64,000 nt of DNA from Branchiostoma belcheri. Lineage: Eukaryota > Chordata > Leptocardii > Amphioxiformes > Branchiostomatidae. This document shows, one piece after another, positions 1 to 11,650 of the stretch. The first letter of the stretch is position 1; every line of letters begins with the position of its first letter. The DNA lies in assembly GCF_001625305.1 (NCBI RefSeq), contig NW_017802824.1, positions 4,232,443 to 4,296,442 of the forward strand, written 5' to 3'. The translations under genes and the position numbers were made by a program. Below the pieces are notes generated by a model. The model worked only from the letters and a program-made list of their open reading frames with translations. It ran no database searches and was not told the origin of the DNA.

Positions 1-502
1 TATTTATTTTTCATTATCATACATACTGTAAGCTATATAATTGACAACATCACAATGAAGATGACACTGAACTTTATTGCATGAATATTTAAGCCCAACA
101 TGGGCTAAATGCATCAACCTGATCATGTTCTGTACAGACGTACAAGATACTTGCATTAGGCCACCATTATTTGACCACATTTGTTACACATGCAAGAACA
201 TTACTATAATCATGGAAGTTCATATGAGGAAGACCAGGGTGACTGGTCGAAAGCTCTCGGTGAGAGAAGTTCTTTGTGTTGGATGTAAAGTTTTAGCTTT
301 GAACATTGTTATTTCATACACACGATTGCTGAATTGTACTTTTTTCTTTCCTTTTCCATCCAGTGTATACATCGTAAGTGCATGATTTAGTATACGGACC
401 TAGGGAACATCAAATTGACTGAAACAAGGTAAGTAAACAATAGCATCAGTACTTGTGCAAATTGTAGCGGCCAAATTTGCTTAGAAATACCACATATAGT
501 CC
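1..502 (-). other. GPCR 3' UTR and downstream flank with poly(A) signal
   Basis: No further coding is seen after the stop at 503. An AATAAA on the minus strand at 78-73 would give a 3' UTR of about 440 bases. A second AATAAA lies at 8-3. The small open frames here show no protein signature. Confidence 0.5.
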
Positions 503-964
503 TTATTTGTTCTTGTTTGCATCCACCTCAGCGCTTACTGAGTGGCACGTGTCCAGTCTCGGTCTCTGTGCGATTGCCGCGAAGTCCCCGGGCTCTCTCG
601 CGCTCAGTGCCGACTGTCTCCGTAGATTCACGGCGGAATTATACAACGGGTCCGACGGCTCGACCCTATTCTTGCAACAGAGCGACCTCATGCTTTTTCT
701 AAAGTCCTGGTTAAAGTAGGCGTATATTGCGGGATTAAGGGCTGAGTTTAAGAATCCTAGCAACACTAGGTACGTTCCGGCAATGTCTTGAAGGTGACAC
801 TTGTCCCCACAGAACACTTGAACCAAGGCGGTGATGAAGAAGGGCAGCCAGCAGACGAAGAAAGTTCCTATGACCAGGGCTAGAGTTTTGATGGCTTTCA
901 GGTTTCTCTTGAGTCTTTGGTACCGAAGCTGGCCTGTGGTGCTCTGGCTGCTTCCTCGCCGGAA
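503..964 (-). CDS. GPCR exon 4 (ICL3, TM6, TM7, C-tail)
   Basis: The acceptor CCACCAG ends at 965. The 153 residues contain a basic ICL3 end, TM6 with CWLPFF, TM7 with FLNSALNPAIYAY, an amphipathic helix 8 ending in CC, and a Ser-rich tail closing with a stop at 503. Confidence 0.94.
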   Translation of the reverse strand, partial: FRRGSSQSTTGQLRYQRLKRNLKAIKTLALVIGTFFVCWLPFFITALVQVFCGDKCHLQDIAGTYLVLLGFLNSALNPAIYAYFNQDFRKSMRSLCCKNRVEPSDPLYNSAVNLRRQSALSAREPGDFAAIAQRPRLDTCHSVSAEVDANKNK

Positions 965-3539
965 CTGGTGGACAAATCAAAAGGCAAAATACTTAGATAA
1001 CTCTAGGAGCATAATCTAAATCATCAACTTTTTATTTGAACTGTAAATTGTACAATATTAAATCCTTTACATTTGATGCTTGTTGCTAAATAGCCAGAAG
1101 CTTTTGAAAGGAGTTATTTTATGGGCAAAGAAAAATTTATGCAGAGATGAAACAAAGTAAAATCAAGAGGACTTGAATATTTTCAACCCTGTAATTTGGA
1201 TGCAAGTCGGCAGAACTTACGGCAATAGCGCGAAACACGCAATGTGTTGTGCATAATACTCGGCAGAATATCTCGTTCAAGGTCGTATTGTTGTATTCAA
1301 AGATGACATTCCGTACCATAGTCTTCTAATTTTTGTCCCAAAAGATATCTGTTAAAACGTTGACCAACGAAAGCTGAAAAATTTGGGTCAGTTTCATGCA
1401 GCCGAAGTACGTTCTGCCGACGTGCTCGATTTGGATGACTATGCAAAATACTGTATATAACATATGTATTAAATGGGGTGGTTAAAATCAGGATTTTAAT
1501 CATAATGTATATCAATTCCCTACCTGGTCTAATGCGTTGATTTTCTGCAATTGTTTTCTAGTGACGAGACACAGCGATGTGTAGATAGCGAGGATGAGGA
1601 CCACAGTCGGAAGAAACCCGGCGAAGAACAGTGCCAGAGTGTACTCCTTACTCAGGACGGCGAGGAAGGAACACTTGTTGTCGTATTTACTCCTCAGGCT
1701 GGTCAGAGGGAAGAACCCGTACAGGACAGCGAACACCCACGTCATGGCGATGCCAATAAGTGCCCGGGTAGGCGTTACGATTTCCTTATACCTGGTGTGT
1801 ATTGAGAGATAATGATTCGTTTGTATCATAATTACTTTGTAAACCATTGATTAACCATATTCAGAGAAACATCAAACTCTACTACAGTAACTGGATAAAT
1901 AACGGAGATTACTTCCGGACGTTTCGAGTGACATACGTCACTCTTCTTCAGCGTCACTGAATAACGGATGTCACTCGAAACGTCCGGAAGTTATCTCAGT
2001 TATCTATCCAGTAGTAGAGTTTCATTTTCTCTGAATATTGTTTACCTACATCAACGCATTGGTTAACCATTTCGTACATTTTGATAGCTTATGGCTTTTT
2101 CTCCGCCACTGCAGGTTTACTTTTCCGTTGTTTTATGTTTTGCAAACTTTTGTTACGTCTGTGCACATAAAATCAAAATCAAGCTCCTCCATGGAGGTTG
2201 CTCAAACAGCCTTAATCTCTGCAGAACTCCTCCATGGAGGTTGCTCAAACAGCATCAAGCTCTGCAGAACTCCTCCATGGAGGTTGTTCAACCAGCCCTA
2301 AGCTCTGCAGAGCTCCTACATGGAGGTTGCTCAAACAGCACCAAGCCCTGCAGAACCCCTCCATGGAGGTTGCTCGTACAGCACCAAGCTCTGCAGAACT
2401 CCTCCATGGAGGTTGCTCGTACAGCACCAAGCTCTGCAGAACTCCTCCATGGAGGTTGCTCAAACAGCACCAAGCTCTGCAGACCTCTTCCATGGAGGTT
2501 GCTCAAACAGCACCAAGCTCTGCAGAGCTCCAGAGATCCATGAAATTTGCTCGTACAACCCTAAGCTCTGCAGGGCTCATCCATGGAGGTTGATCAAACA
2601 ACTCCAAGTTCTGCAGAACTCTTCCGCGGAGGTTGCTCAAACAGCCCCTTCTCTACACTTGTCCACACAGATACTGACCGTAAAGCGACGTTGACGGCGA
2701 TGCAGCGGTCAATGGCGATACAGGCGATGGTGAAGACCGAGGCGGCGCAGGACATGACCACCAGCCCGATCCGGATGATGCACGTGGCCAGGTTCTCGTC
2801 AGAGTGGCGCAGAAAGATGTTAAAGATGGACACAGTACTGACCACGCCCAACAGGAGGTCAGCTGGAACACAAAAGGTATGATGATTTTTTTAATTGTGA
2901 AAATGATACCGCATCGTTCAATCAATAATGATTTAAGTTTACTGAAGCTGTTCTTGAGAGTATCTTCAAGCCTGAATATAAATGCCAAAAGTTTTCAATC
3001 AACTTGACTAACAACGTCACGGCGACGCAGGTTTTAATTCACATTACGCATCTATTCTTATATTATCGGAAGCAATAAATTGTTTGAATGCTTTAAAAAT
3101 TACGTTGTTGGTGCAAGACAAAACTGTTACTCATTGACAAGGAACTGGATATATTTTGAACTTGTTTGAGTAACAGTTTTCGTGTATATCTTATTACCTC
3201 AATGTCCAACATGTTAACATTCATCGACGTAATATGATGCGGGGAAAGACTTTTTTAATGATTTCTTCTCGTTGTAACACAAGATGGAAGCATACCTATT
3301 GCCAGGTTGGCTATGAAGAAGTAGCCGACGTGGTTACGGAACTTGGTCATGGCTACAGCCGAGATCAGCACCATAATGTTCCCCACGATGATGATGGTGC
3401 TGAGAGGTATAAGCGCGTAGGCGAACACAAAATCGTTCTGGGTGAAAACCGAGCCATTGGAGACCGAAGCGTTATCCATGAAGCTGTCTAGTAGCAATGA
3501 TGTATTCGACGTTCCAAGTGTGGTGTTTTCTTCACCCAT
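503..3539 (-). CDS. Class A (rhodopsin-like) GPCR, orphan, four coding exons, complete
   Basis: The exons are 3539-3296, 2862-2679, 1791-1524 and 964-503. They join in frame with GT/AG borders into 385 residues. A seven-helix receptor of the plasma membrane is clear. N-glycosylation sequons lie at N5, N12, N23 and N28. TM1 carries GN at 53-54 and TM2 reads NLAIADLLLG. The disulphide cysteines are C109 and C183. DRC (133-135) replaces the usual DRY. TM6 has CWLPFF (270-275) and TM7 has NPAIY (309-313). A CC pair at 328-329 is a likely palmitoylation site. Position 3.32 is Val, so the Asp that binds amines is absent, and position 6.55 is Ala rather than the adenosine-receptor Asn. The stretch around RYKEIVTPTRA resembles the adenosine/cannabinoid/GPR119 group, but the ligand cannot be named. 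The start at 3539 is the first ATG in frame and sits in a good Kozak context. Confidence 0.93.
1524..1791 (-). CDS. GPCR exon 3 (ICL2, TM4, ECL2, TM5)
   Basis: The acceptor ACACCAG ends at 1792 and the donor CAG|GTAGG starts at 1523. The exon opens with RYKEIVTPTRA of the second intracellular loop, then TM4 with Trp161, ECL2 with Cys183, and TM5 with a central Pro. It ends in phase 0 in the third intracellular loop, which is short. Confidence 0.93.
1857..2038. mobile_element. Fold-back (MITE-like) element with long terminal inverted repeats
   Basis: The left part (ATATTCAGAGAAA, then CTCTACTAC, then a stretch with TTCCGGACGTTTCGAGTGACA) recurs inverted on the right, ending in TTTCTCTGAATAT. 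The arms are about 75 bases and imperfect, around a short centre. A single-arm relative lies at 32287-32372. It sits in GPCR intron 2, between exons 2 and 3. Confidence 0.8.
2180..2656. repeat. 43-bp minisatellite, eleven copies, in a GPCR intron
   Basis: Unit starts at the CCATGG core fall at 2189, 2232, 2275, 2318, 2361, 2404, 2447, 2490, 2538, 2581 and 2624. The spacing is exactly 43 except for one 48-base step. Each unit contains the 12-base palindrome CCTCCATGGAGG or a decayed form, and a CTCTGCAGA segment. Because 43 is not a multiple of three, long open frames appear in several frames on both strands; these are artefacts. Confidence 0.95.
2679..2862 (-). CDS. GPCR exon 2 (TM2-TM3 with DRC)
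   Basis: The acceptor TTCCAG ends at 2863 and the donor ACG|GTCAGT starts at 2678. The exon completes ADLLLG of TM2, then reads through C109 and all of TM3 to DRC and VALR. It leaves two bases of an Arg codon (phase 2), which exon 3 completes. The 43-bp minisatellite begins about 23 bases beyond this donor. Confidence 0.93.
3296..3539 (-). CDS. GPCR exon 1 (N-terminus, TM1, start of TM2)
   Basis: This exon encodes residues 1-81 plus one base of codon 82. It carries a glycosylated extracellular N-terminus, TM1 with the conserved GN, and the NLAI start of TM2. The donor is AATAG|GTATG at 3295, phase 1. The ATG at 3539 follows AAGAA and is followed by G. Confidence 0.92.
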
Positions 3540-3619
3540 TTCTTGAGAAGGATTGTTCTCTCTCAGTTGGTCCGGGTGGCACACCCTATACCCGACCCAC
3601 GCACTTTCTCTGTGAAGTT

Positions 3620-3664
3620 TTCCCGGCTTAGTATGAATGTCCTTTCTTTATACACGCCTATTGG
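3620..3664 (-). promoter_or_regulatory. Putative GPCR core promoter (TATA box and CCAAT)
   Basis: On the minus strand a TATAAA box occupies 3652-3647, and a CCAAT lies just upstream at 3664-3660. A start of transcription near 3620 would give a 5' UTR of about 80 bases before the ATG at 3539. The spacing of the TATA box fits; the CCAAT is unusually close to it. Confidence 0.5.
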
Positions 3665-6310
3665 AACAGGAACAGCATATTGTAGAATTAGATTTTTGGT
3701 AGCTAAGGTAGCATGCAAATATGCATCAGCTCATTACACACTTATTCCCTGGTAGCGACATGCAAATTTACGAGATAGTGCGGTTCGCAATTAAGTAATG
3801 GTATGTCTACATGGAGAGAGGGTCTGTGGAGGTTTTAACAGTGTACATTTAGCGTTAATGGGTTTTTAGCGTGACGTTCTTGTATAGGAAATGGAATATT
3901 TTATTGGGATAAGATCTGTGTGCCGAGAGGAAGAGGTATGCTACCAGGACAGAGCCATTAGTGACCCTGTACGTTCTTAATATGTTTACTTTAGTCAAGA
4001 CTGAAGCTAAGGCATGGTAAATTGGACCCAACGTCGGATAAATGACGCAACCATAGGCTTATGTAAAGTCTGCATACGACGTATGCTACCAGTGTATAAA
4101 TACACTTAAATCTGCTCTGAACATAGCTGAAATAAAGGGACGAAATTTTCAAAAGCCTTCGTTAAGTCCTCAACTTGCCCTCGAGCTCACAATAATGCAC
4201 ATTGGAACTCAATATTTACTAATGGAAATAGACTTATCTCAAGGCTTGTAAAACACACAGAATGCAATAGAAACTGCTCTCAGGAAATGTACTCATACAC
4301 AGTTTATGGTACACTTCAGATTCATGTAGAGTACAGTCTATAGAAGTCCATAGAACTATCACCTACTTGTCCTGTTATGACGGTACACAAATGTATAATA
4401 AAAACGCAGCTTCCTTAATCGTTAAGTGCCTTTTATAGTGTCACTAGTGGGTAGTATGCACACATAATTTTTGAAGACGAAACTAGCTACACAGTATGTG
4501 TGAGAGTGATGGAAAAAAAACAATATTTTTCAACGACGGAAATTTAACAGAACCAGAACAGGTTAACGCAAATATATCAGTCACTAACAGCCAAACAGGA
4601 AGAAGGTGACAACTGCTACATACCGTTAATACCGTTTGCTTCCTGTATTACTAATACATGAATGGGCCTGTAGGTTGTTGCTCCCTTATAGAATTCTCAC
4701 CGCAACAGTTGCCATCCAAAATTTGTGATTTTATGTGTCGTTCTTTTACAACGATAATGTATTTTTGCACACTATTACACTTTTGTGCACTAAGGGCCTC
4801 CAGAGGCTGTCATCTACAGAAAAAACGTATGCAGCTGAACATACAGCCCACACACACATGACAAGACTAACAAAGATACTGAAAACACTGACATAATGAG
4901 AACTCTGACTGCCTACAGCAGCAACAAAGAGAGATTGACGTTACCCAGTCATAACTTTTGTGGTGCGCCTTATTGCAATTAAGTGTGTTCCTCCTTGACC
5001 ACAATTATGAACAACAGTCCTTAGATGTAGGTCAATACAGACCATAGCCTTTATACACCTCTCTACGATATAGGCTACAAAACTTATACAAGAGATATTA
5101 CTGATTACAATTTTTAGAGAATACTTCTTTCTACAATGCAAGAAAGAAAGAAAGAAACACCGACTTACCCCAACTGTAACCCGAAGTTTGTGAACATGAC
5201 TTCCGATTGAGAACTCAGAAATGTCCTTGTTCCCTCACACGTAACAAACGTAGGCCTGAATTGTCGGTCTGTGTTTACATCAGGTCCTACAGGGGGGGTC
5301 TTTACAATAAAAGGGCTGCGTCATCGGCGTTGGTGACAAATCGACCAATAACGACGATAAAAACGCTTATCTTGGTAACAAGGTAAGATAGCATCGGCGT
5401 ACGGACAATGTACTACGTTCCAAAAATATAGGGGAGCTATTGTAGCAGTTTAGGGTAAAAGGAGCCAGTAGCAACAGGTCCGGTAATGTTGTGTTGGCTG
5501 TGGTTCTGAATTATACATTAACTAACACCGACTGAGGGTGGTTTAATCCGGTGAATGGTGTTGCTGGGAGACCGTTACACGGGCGGGCCCGTGTTTGTCA
5601 AACTGTCCCTGTTTGGCGCGAATCAAACATAACAGAGGGGTACACTCTGTATCAGGTAGGGACGGCGCAACAGGCATATTATCGATTCAATCCGCACACT
5701 TGAAAATGTCGCCGAGCACGCTAACAAATCGACCAATTTGCCACAACACGCGCAAACTTTGCGGGTCAATACGCAAGCGGTAAGACCAGGTGTTAGCGGT
5801 ATATGATGTAGTAAAGTTTGCCTTACGCACTCAATACCGCGTGATCTTTCTGACAATTTACGTACAAAATGCGTCTCAATCACACGTGCATTAGAGTCAC
5901 ACGGCCGCTGTGATAGGAAACTTTGCCATATACCAGCAACCGCTAACAAGGCAATAACACACAGGTTACCACCATAAATGCTGCTTGCACAAGCTGCCTT
6001 GTTCTCATGCCTGCCCGACGTTTTTACACGTCTTAATATAGCTACACCTAATTGCACCTAAGATTGCACCACATTTCAATTCCTGCATATATTCGTCCTT
6101 TTATAATACTGAACTATTATAGGGTTTAAAGAAATGAAGCAATGGCATTTTCTCCTAACATTTGCGTCTGGCAGCAATTAACATGTGATTCGAATCTTTG
6201 AGTCACTTTGATGTCTCTATTTCACAGAAGAGATACTCTTTAACAGCTATCTCAATCGCCCGTTTTACTAACATATACAATATACATCAAAGTACGTAAA
6301 ACATTCCATG

Positions 6311-6338
6311 GGTCAGTAATTCACCTGAATTACTGACC
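6311..6338. repeat. Perfect 13-bp-arm inverted repeat
   Basis: GGTCAGTAATTCA is followed by two bases and then its exact reverse complement. It lies just before the first unit of the 157-bp tandem array. Confidence 0.85.
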
Positions 6339-6339
6339 G

Positions 6340-6955
6340 TTACTCGACATATACACGTACGCTGTTCTTACAATATAGCATCTGTGGAGTACTATTAAAA
6401 AGGAAAAAGTTGAGAATCTCTCCTGCCGCCATCCCTTGAACTTTTTTTTAAAACAGGATCAAAATTCGCTTATCAAAAACATAAGATCACTCGCTATTCT
6501 TACATTCTCATCTGTTGAATAATTTCTATTAAAAGGCAAAAGTGGAAAATATCTCTCCTGCCGCCATCCCTTAAACTATTTTTAAACAGGATCAAAAATA
6601 CTTCACGCTTATCAAAAACATATGATCGCTCGACATGTACACGAATGCTATTCTTACATTCTCATCTGCTGAATACTCTCTATTAAAAAGGAAAAAAAGT
6701 GGAAAATAATTCTCCTACGGCCATCTCTTGAACTATTTTTAAACATGATCAAAAATCCTACACGATTATCAAAAACATATAATCACTCGACATGTACACG
6801 AATGCTATTCTTACATTCTCATCTGCTGAATACTTTCTATTAAAAAGGGAAAAAAAGTGGAAAATAATTCTCCTACGGCCATCCCTTGAACTATTTTTAA
6901 ACATGATCAAAAATCCAACACGCTTATCAAAAACATATAATCCCACCTATTTATA
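6340..6955. repeat. Tandem array, about 157-bp unit, four copies
   Basis: The CGACATGTACACGAATGC segment starts copies at 6345, 6631 and 6788. The copy near 6490 lacks about 15 bases. Each unit ends with a run like ATCAAAAACATATAAT. Confidence 0.85.
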
Positions 6956-7111
6956 TGCACATTGGACTTTGTGGCCACATTGTGATCTCTGGTTGACGAG
7001 ATCGTAATCGCATCTTTCATTGAGCAGGTCAAGGTACGGCAATGGTACTGAATGATTGGTGTGTTAACATGTTGTAGGCCCGATATGGAGTCATTTACTA
7101 CTCTCCACTCT

Positions 7112-7311
7112 CCAAGCAGAGGTTTGGGATTTGTTTTATTTTTGGCCTGTTTCATGCTTTTTTATTGGGCTTTTTTTTTGCTCTGGTATCTTTTTTTACG
7201 TCAACCAAACGTAAAACAATATACCAGACTGGGTACAAGAAAGAAAGCCCGATAAAAAAAGCCTAAAATACGCCGCGCCGACGATAAGCCAAAACCCAAA
7301 CCTCTGCTTGG
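7112..7311. mobile_element. 200-bp fold-back element
   Basis: CCAAGCAGAGGTTTGGG at the left end is matched by its reverse complement at 7295-7311. Inner arms (TTTTATTGGGCTTT and related) also pair. The spacer contains TACGTCAACCAAACGTA. A diverged single arm with AGAGGTTTAGGCTT lies at 8110-8200. Confidence 0.8.
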
Positions 7312-8109
7312 ATTTGACGATTACAAAGTTTGGTTTGAATTCAGTGATAACACTTCAAAATTTCAAAAGTTGTAGAGTCTGCAAAAAGTACTGCAACCGA
7401 CATTGCGGGTTTATTTTTTAACTCAAACCCTACTACTCTACTTCTACTGCTGCACTCTTTGTGGCTAAGTCTGCCTGTGCTATACAATTAATGACATGTA
7501 TCGTTGCCAAATGCCAATGAATACAGACATCTTCCTCTAAAATATTTCAGAAACACGTGGTATCTAATTTTGCGAGAGAATCATAAATCAGAAAAATTTT
7601 AATAACTCAGTCACAGATGAAATGACTATCACATCTCGGTTACAAAGAAACCCATTGTTTGTTGTATACCTTCTTCCGACGAGAGTTTGGCATTTCAATT
7701 TTCGATCCGTTATAACGGTGTTGCCTTGAACGTTCTATGACCCCCACAAGAAGGCCAACCATGAATAGGCTTACTGTGTACACCAAGAATACTTCAGTCA
7801 ACATTACACCTATTTCTATTTACCTGTAATACAACGTAAACTAGAGTAATGGGCACTGTGGTCGCTACCATGGTTTAGCGGAACGGGGAAACAGTAATCC
7901 ATCGTGTTATAAGTTCCTCTATGGCTGCCGGCTTCCCAAAAGTCAAGCAAAATATTTGTGCAGCAATCACGCGGTTTTTATCTGTACTTGCCTGTCACCG
8001 GGCACAATTCCTGATAAAAGGCGGAATGAGAAAGGTTCAATACACAGTAGTTGTTGACAGTAGATGGACAAATTCTGGTGGGGATGGGGCTGTCGAATCT
8101 GCTAGCAGA

Positions 8110-8240
8110 TCTAGAGGTTTAGGCTTCGGCGTATTTTTTTACATGTTTAGGCGTTTTTATCGGGCACTGGTATCTTTTTTTGCCAATCAAAACTTGGGGT
8201 TACGTATTGGATACTGCCTGGCCAATTTGATACGGCCGGT
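8110..8240. mobile_element. Diverged relative of the 7.1-kb fold-back element
   Basis: The stretch has AGAGGTTTAGGCTTCGG, then a T-rich tract, then TTTTTATCGGGCACTGGTATC. These blocks come in the same order as the left arm at 7112. No matching right arm was recognised. Confidence 0.5.
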
Positions 8241-8451
8241 ATGACAACCACCAATTTTTTTTTTTTTATATTATCGAACTTTTACTAGGCATGCTTTATC
8301 TAGAAAACAAAGATAGATTGTCTTAAGACATAATTTCTATTCAATATGGCCATATTAGATTATTTAAAGCACTGACCACGGCCAGATTTTGTTATACACA
8401 TTTAGGTCAACGGAGACACAGTCTTAATACTTTTATTGGTTGGTAGACTTT

Positions 8452-8604
8452 GGCCCTTTTCCCACTGAGGTAAAATAGTCCAGATTGAGCCGAATTGATT
8501 CGCTTTGATTCGGCTTCGATCCGGCTCCGATCTGGCTCGATCCGCCTCGAAGTCGGATCAATCCGGCTCGATCCGGACAATTCTAGCATAGTGGAAATGG
8601 GGCC
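8452..8604. mobile_element. 153-bp imperfect palindromic element with GATCCGGCTC repeats
   Basis: Both halves read GGCCC, then TTTCCACT or TTCCCACT, then an imperfect match through a run of GATCCGGCTC/GAGCCGAAT blocks. The whole element folds back on itself with scattered mismatches. No coding frame. Confidence 0.7.
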
Positions 8605-11507
8605 TTAGAGTGCTAACACACCATCTCTCGAGATTGAAAAATGCCTACATATACTCAGACCCCGGTGAACATTTTTATAGTGCCTAAGTTTGCACATTTC
8701 CATCATTTGCATATAACTCTGTTGCTTTGAAGCACGTGCTTCGACACGTGTAAGGCACACAGGTTGGCAAACAAACACGTCAAAACGTTGTTTAACATGT
8801 ACAACAAACGGTGGATTTAATGAGGTCATTGACACTTTTCTTTCAACCATACCGGAGGTATGTTGTAACAACAAGTACAAAAGAAGTTGCAAAGTTTTGT
8901 TCACGGTATTGTATGGATTGTTTGGAAGCTATGATAAGATGTCATTTTGTGAGTAATTTTAGTGTTCCCATAATATATCTTTATCGTAACATCTTTTTAC
9001 ACAATGGTATTACTTATTTGGGTATTTGATAACATTTGTATCGGTAGTAACTGTGTAACTAATTTCATTGTTCCCCACTGCGTTAGTGATCAAAACATCA
9101 AATGGCCACTGTACGTAAAACAGCATGATTTAGATACCACTGAGCTTATCAGCACCACCTACCGACTCGCGTAGGAAGTGCAAACCATATTGAACTTATC
9201 GGAAAAGGGTTGCAGTTCACTCCGTCTCACTTTGTGACTTCACAGACTGAATGATGCAAGCCCGGCCGGCGCCTTGGCAGGCGTGAGGAATAGGACTCGA
9301 ATCGATACTAATTTCTCCAGAAGGCAACTTGGAGAAGGCAATGGATCCCTGGACATGTATCTCTCAGACAGCCTCGTTCTTTATGTGTCCAGATTTCTGC
9401 ACAAAGGGACACTCCATATTGTACACGGCTATACATTAAGCGGTGCAGTACGAGCTGCATTATATCACATTTCCTTGCATTAAGCTCAGAGTGAGACCTC
9501 TAAAAGCTGTGCTAGGATACTCACCTCTATCGCACATATGAATATATACCATTTACGTTACTTACTCAATTGTTCATTTGGCTGAAAGGTGCCGATAATT
9601 CGATAGACCTAATGGATGCAGACAGATAGAAATACGTGCCTTGCCTTCGCTTCTGTGTAATGTTTCTACCCAAGAGATGCGAGGAGCTGACTTGATGTAA
9701 AGGAGAGGAAAATGAAATCTTCGGGAAGGTAGAGCGAATAATGGAGGGCAAGGAACACACAGGAAAGAAGTTGGAAACTAATTCATATTGTTACCTTCAA
9801 CGTGGCATGGCATGGTGGTGGTGGTGGGGATCGGAGGGGGGTGGATGTGGCACCTAGCATTACGCTGAGGTCTCGGAAAAATGTGTTTCCTATTTCGGCC
9901 CTGTAGGCAGGGATTTTTCTTTTTTTTCAGACTTCAGTGATATCTATTTAGTACAGTATATAGTACATTATACAATACAGTTTAACAAAGTAAAACTTGC
10001 ATGAGGACACTTTTATTTTCAATGCCAATGTTATAAAACCATTTGTGCAACATTTTATCACTCGAAAAAATTATGTCCCTTGCAGGGGTCCACCCCCTCC
10101 CCCCAAAAGGCTAGGGTTGGCAAGTTTTTCTAGGGTCGGTCGGGAAACAGGAAACACAATTTTTTTTCCTAGGCCGGCTGAGTGTTCGATGGTTAGATGG
10201 TTGAATATTTTGGTGGCAAGAAGTAATTTGTTTCTGGATCATGCAGGGCTTAGGCCCATTGTTAGGGCGATATAGGCCTGTCTAGCACTCCTGTTTTTGC
10301 AACATTTGTCCAATCCAAGGTAACAAATCATTTGAGTCACACATCGTCATCACACTCACGCCATCCAACTAGCTATTTCCAACTTGGTCCCCGGTCACCT
10401 TTTTTTCAGAAAGCATTTCTTGTTTCTTGAAAGTTTTTACTAAAAACTTACTTTTTATTATATTTTATGTCTTGAAGAATAATTATTAATCGTAACTAAT
10501 GCAGTATGCATTAAACAGTAACACAGCTTTTTTATCTAGTAGTTTGTCTTGTAGAAAATTAATCGGACTAATATATAACTATCTAGATCATCACATGTTT
10601 TCCCTAGATTGCACAGGAACAGACGACACTGAACTCATATAAAAGGAGTTTCGGGACCACATTTGTACCTATTCTGGTTTATTAAAAATGTCATAATCCA
10701 TCTTTGAGAATCTACTATGTTATCTCACCACACAGTATATATAAACAGCTGCTATAATGTTAGATATAAAAATGACTACTGATTTCCCCCGACGGTGGGG
10801 TGGGTTTGAAATCTGGGTGACTTAGTCAGTACGCTGCGTACTAGAAACTTAAAGGCATCCAGTGCAGTTTTTTGGGCTTGGAAACCAGATTTTTTAAAGT
10901 CAATATTCTAGTCATTTATCTACATACTAAGTTGAAACAACACTGTTCCAATGTATATCGACATTCATGGAGCAAAAATTCCCAAAATTCTGACGAAAAA
11001 CGGTTACTGGAAGGACCTGGATTGCTTTTTAGGGTACCACCCAGAAAATAAAGGACTGATCTTGGGGCTTGTTTCTGCAGTTTTAAATGCCTGAAGTATG
11101 AGATACTGATTCAAAAGTGCTATTGTGGGACAGTATGTGTCAATGCCATACAGATGGACTTATTCAGAGTATTTCCAGTTTTGCCGCCCTAAAATTGCAT
11201 TGGATACTTTTAATAATTATTCTGTTGTACGGCGTATAGTTATAAAACAGATCTCCATGGCCAGCACCCGTATAATATCAAGTCCTGTTACGTCTCTGGC
11301 ATATGCATTGGCACTGTAGCACAGGTTAGGACTATACCATATTTTGAGGGGCGGGAAAATTGAAGTTATATCCATCCAATTTTGTGATTTTGACATATAT
11401 CTCGCTTTTTTTAAAGCAACGTTCGGTGCAATATTACGTTTTGTCCATGAATGCTTTTGGTACCTCGAATGTTTCCGAGGTAGATTCTAAAACAAAATAT
11501 ATGCTAC

Positions 11508-11650
11508 AGTCACTTCCAAACCGGGCCCCGGCCGGGCTGTTTGCGTAAGCAAAGCAAAAAATTAAAACAACGGTGCTTTGTTCTCCTCTATATTATACTT
11601 TAGATTCCTGTCAACTGCCCGGCCGGGCCCCGGATAGGGAACTGTGACCT
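11508..11650. mobile_element. GC-rich-TIR MITE-like element, copy 1
   Basis: The ends are AGTCACTTCC and GGGAACTGTGACC. Inside them are the inverted blocks CCGGGCCCCGGCCGGGC and GCCCGGCCGGGCCCCGG. The body is AT-rich. Related copies lie at 24745-24935 and 52527-52724. Confidence 0.75.

Noticed and set aside
2038..2694. Several long overlapping open frames on both strands with EVAQTAPSSAELLHGG-like repeats
   Set aside because: They are translations of the 43-bp minisatellite in an intron. The unit is not a multiple of three, so every frame stays open by repetition.
3540..3584. Upstream start of the GPCR at 3584
   Set aside because: The codon is GTG, not ATG. The first ATG in frame, at 3539, has good context.
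9255..9310. tRNA box B-like GATTCGAGTCC on the minus strand
   Set aside because: No box A at the proper distance and no SINE body.
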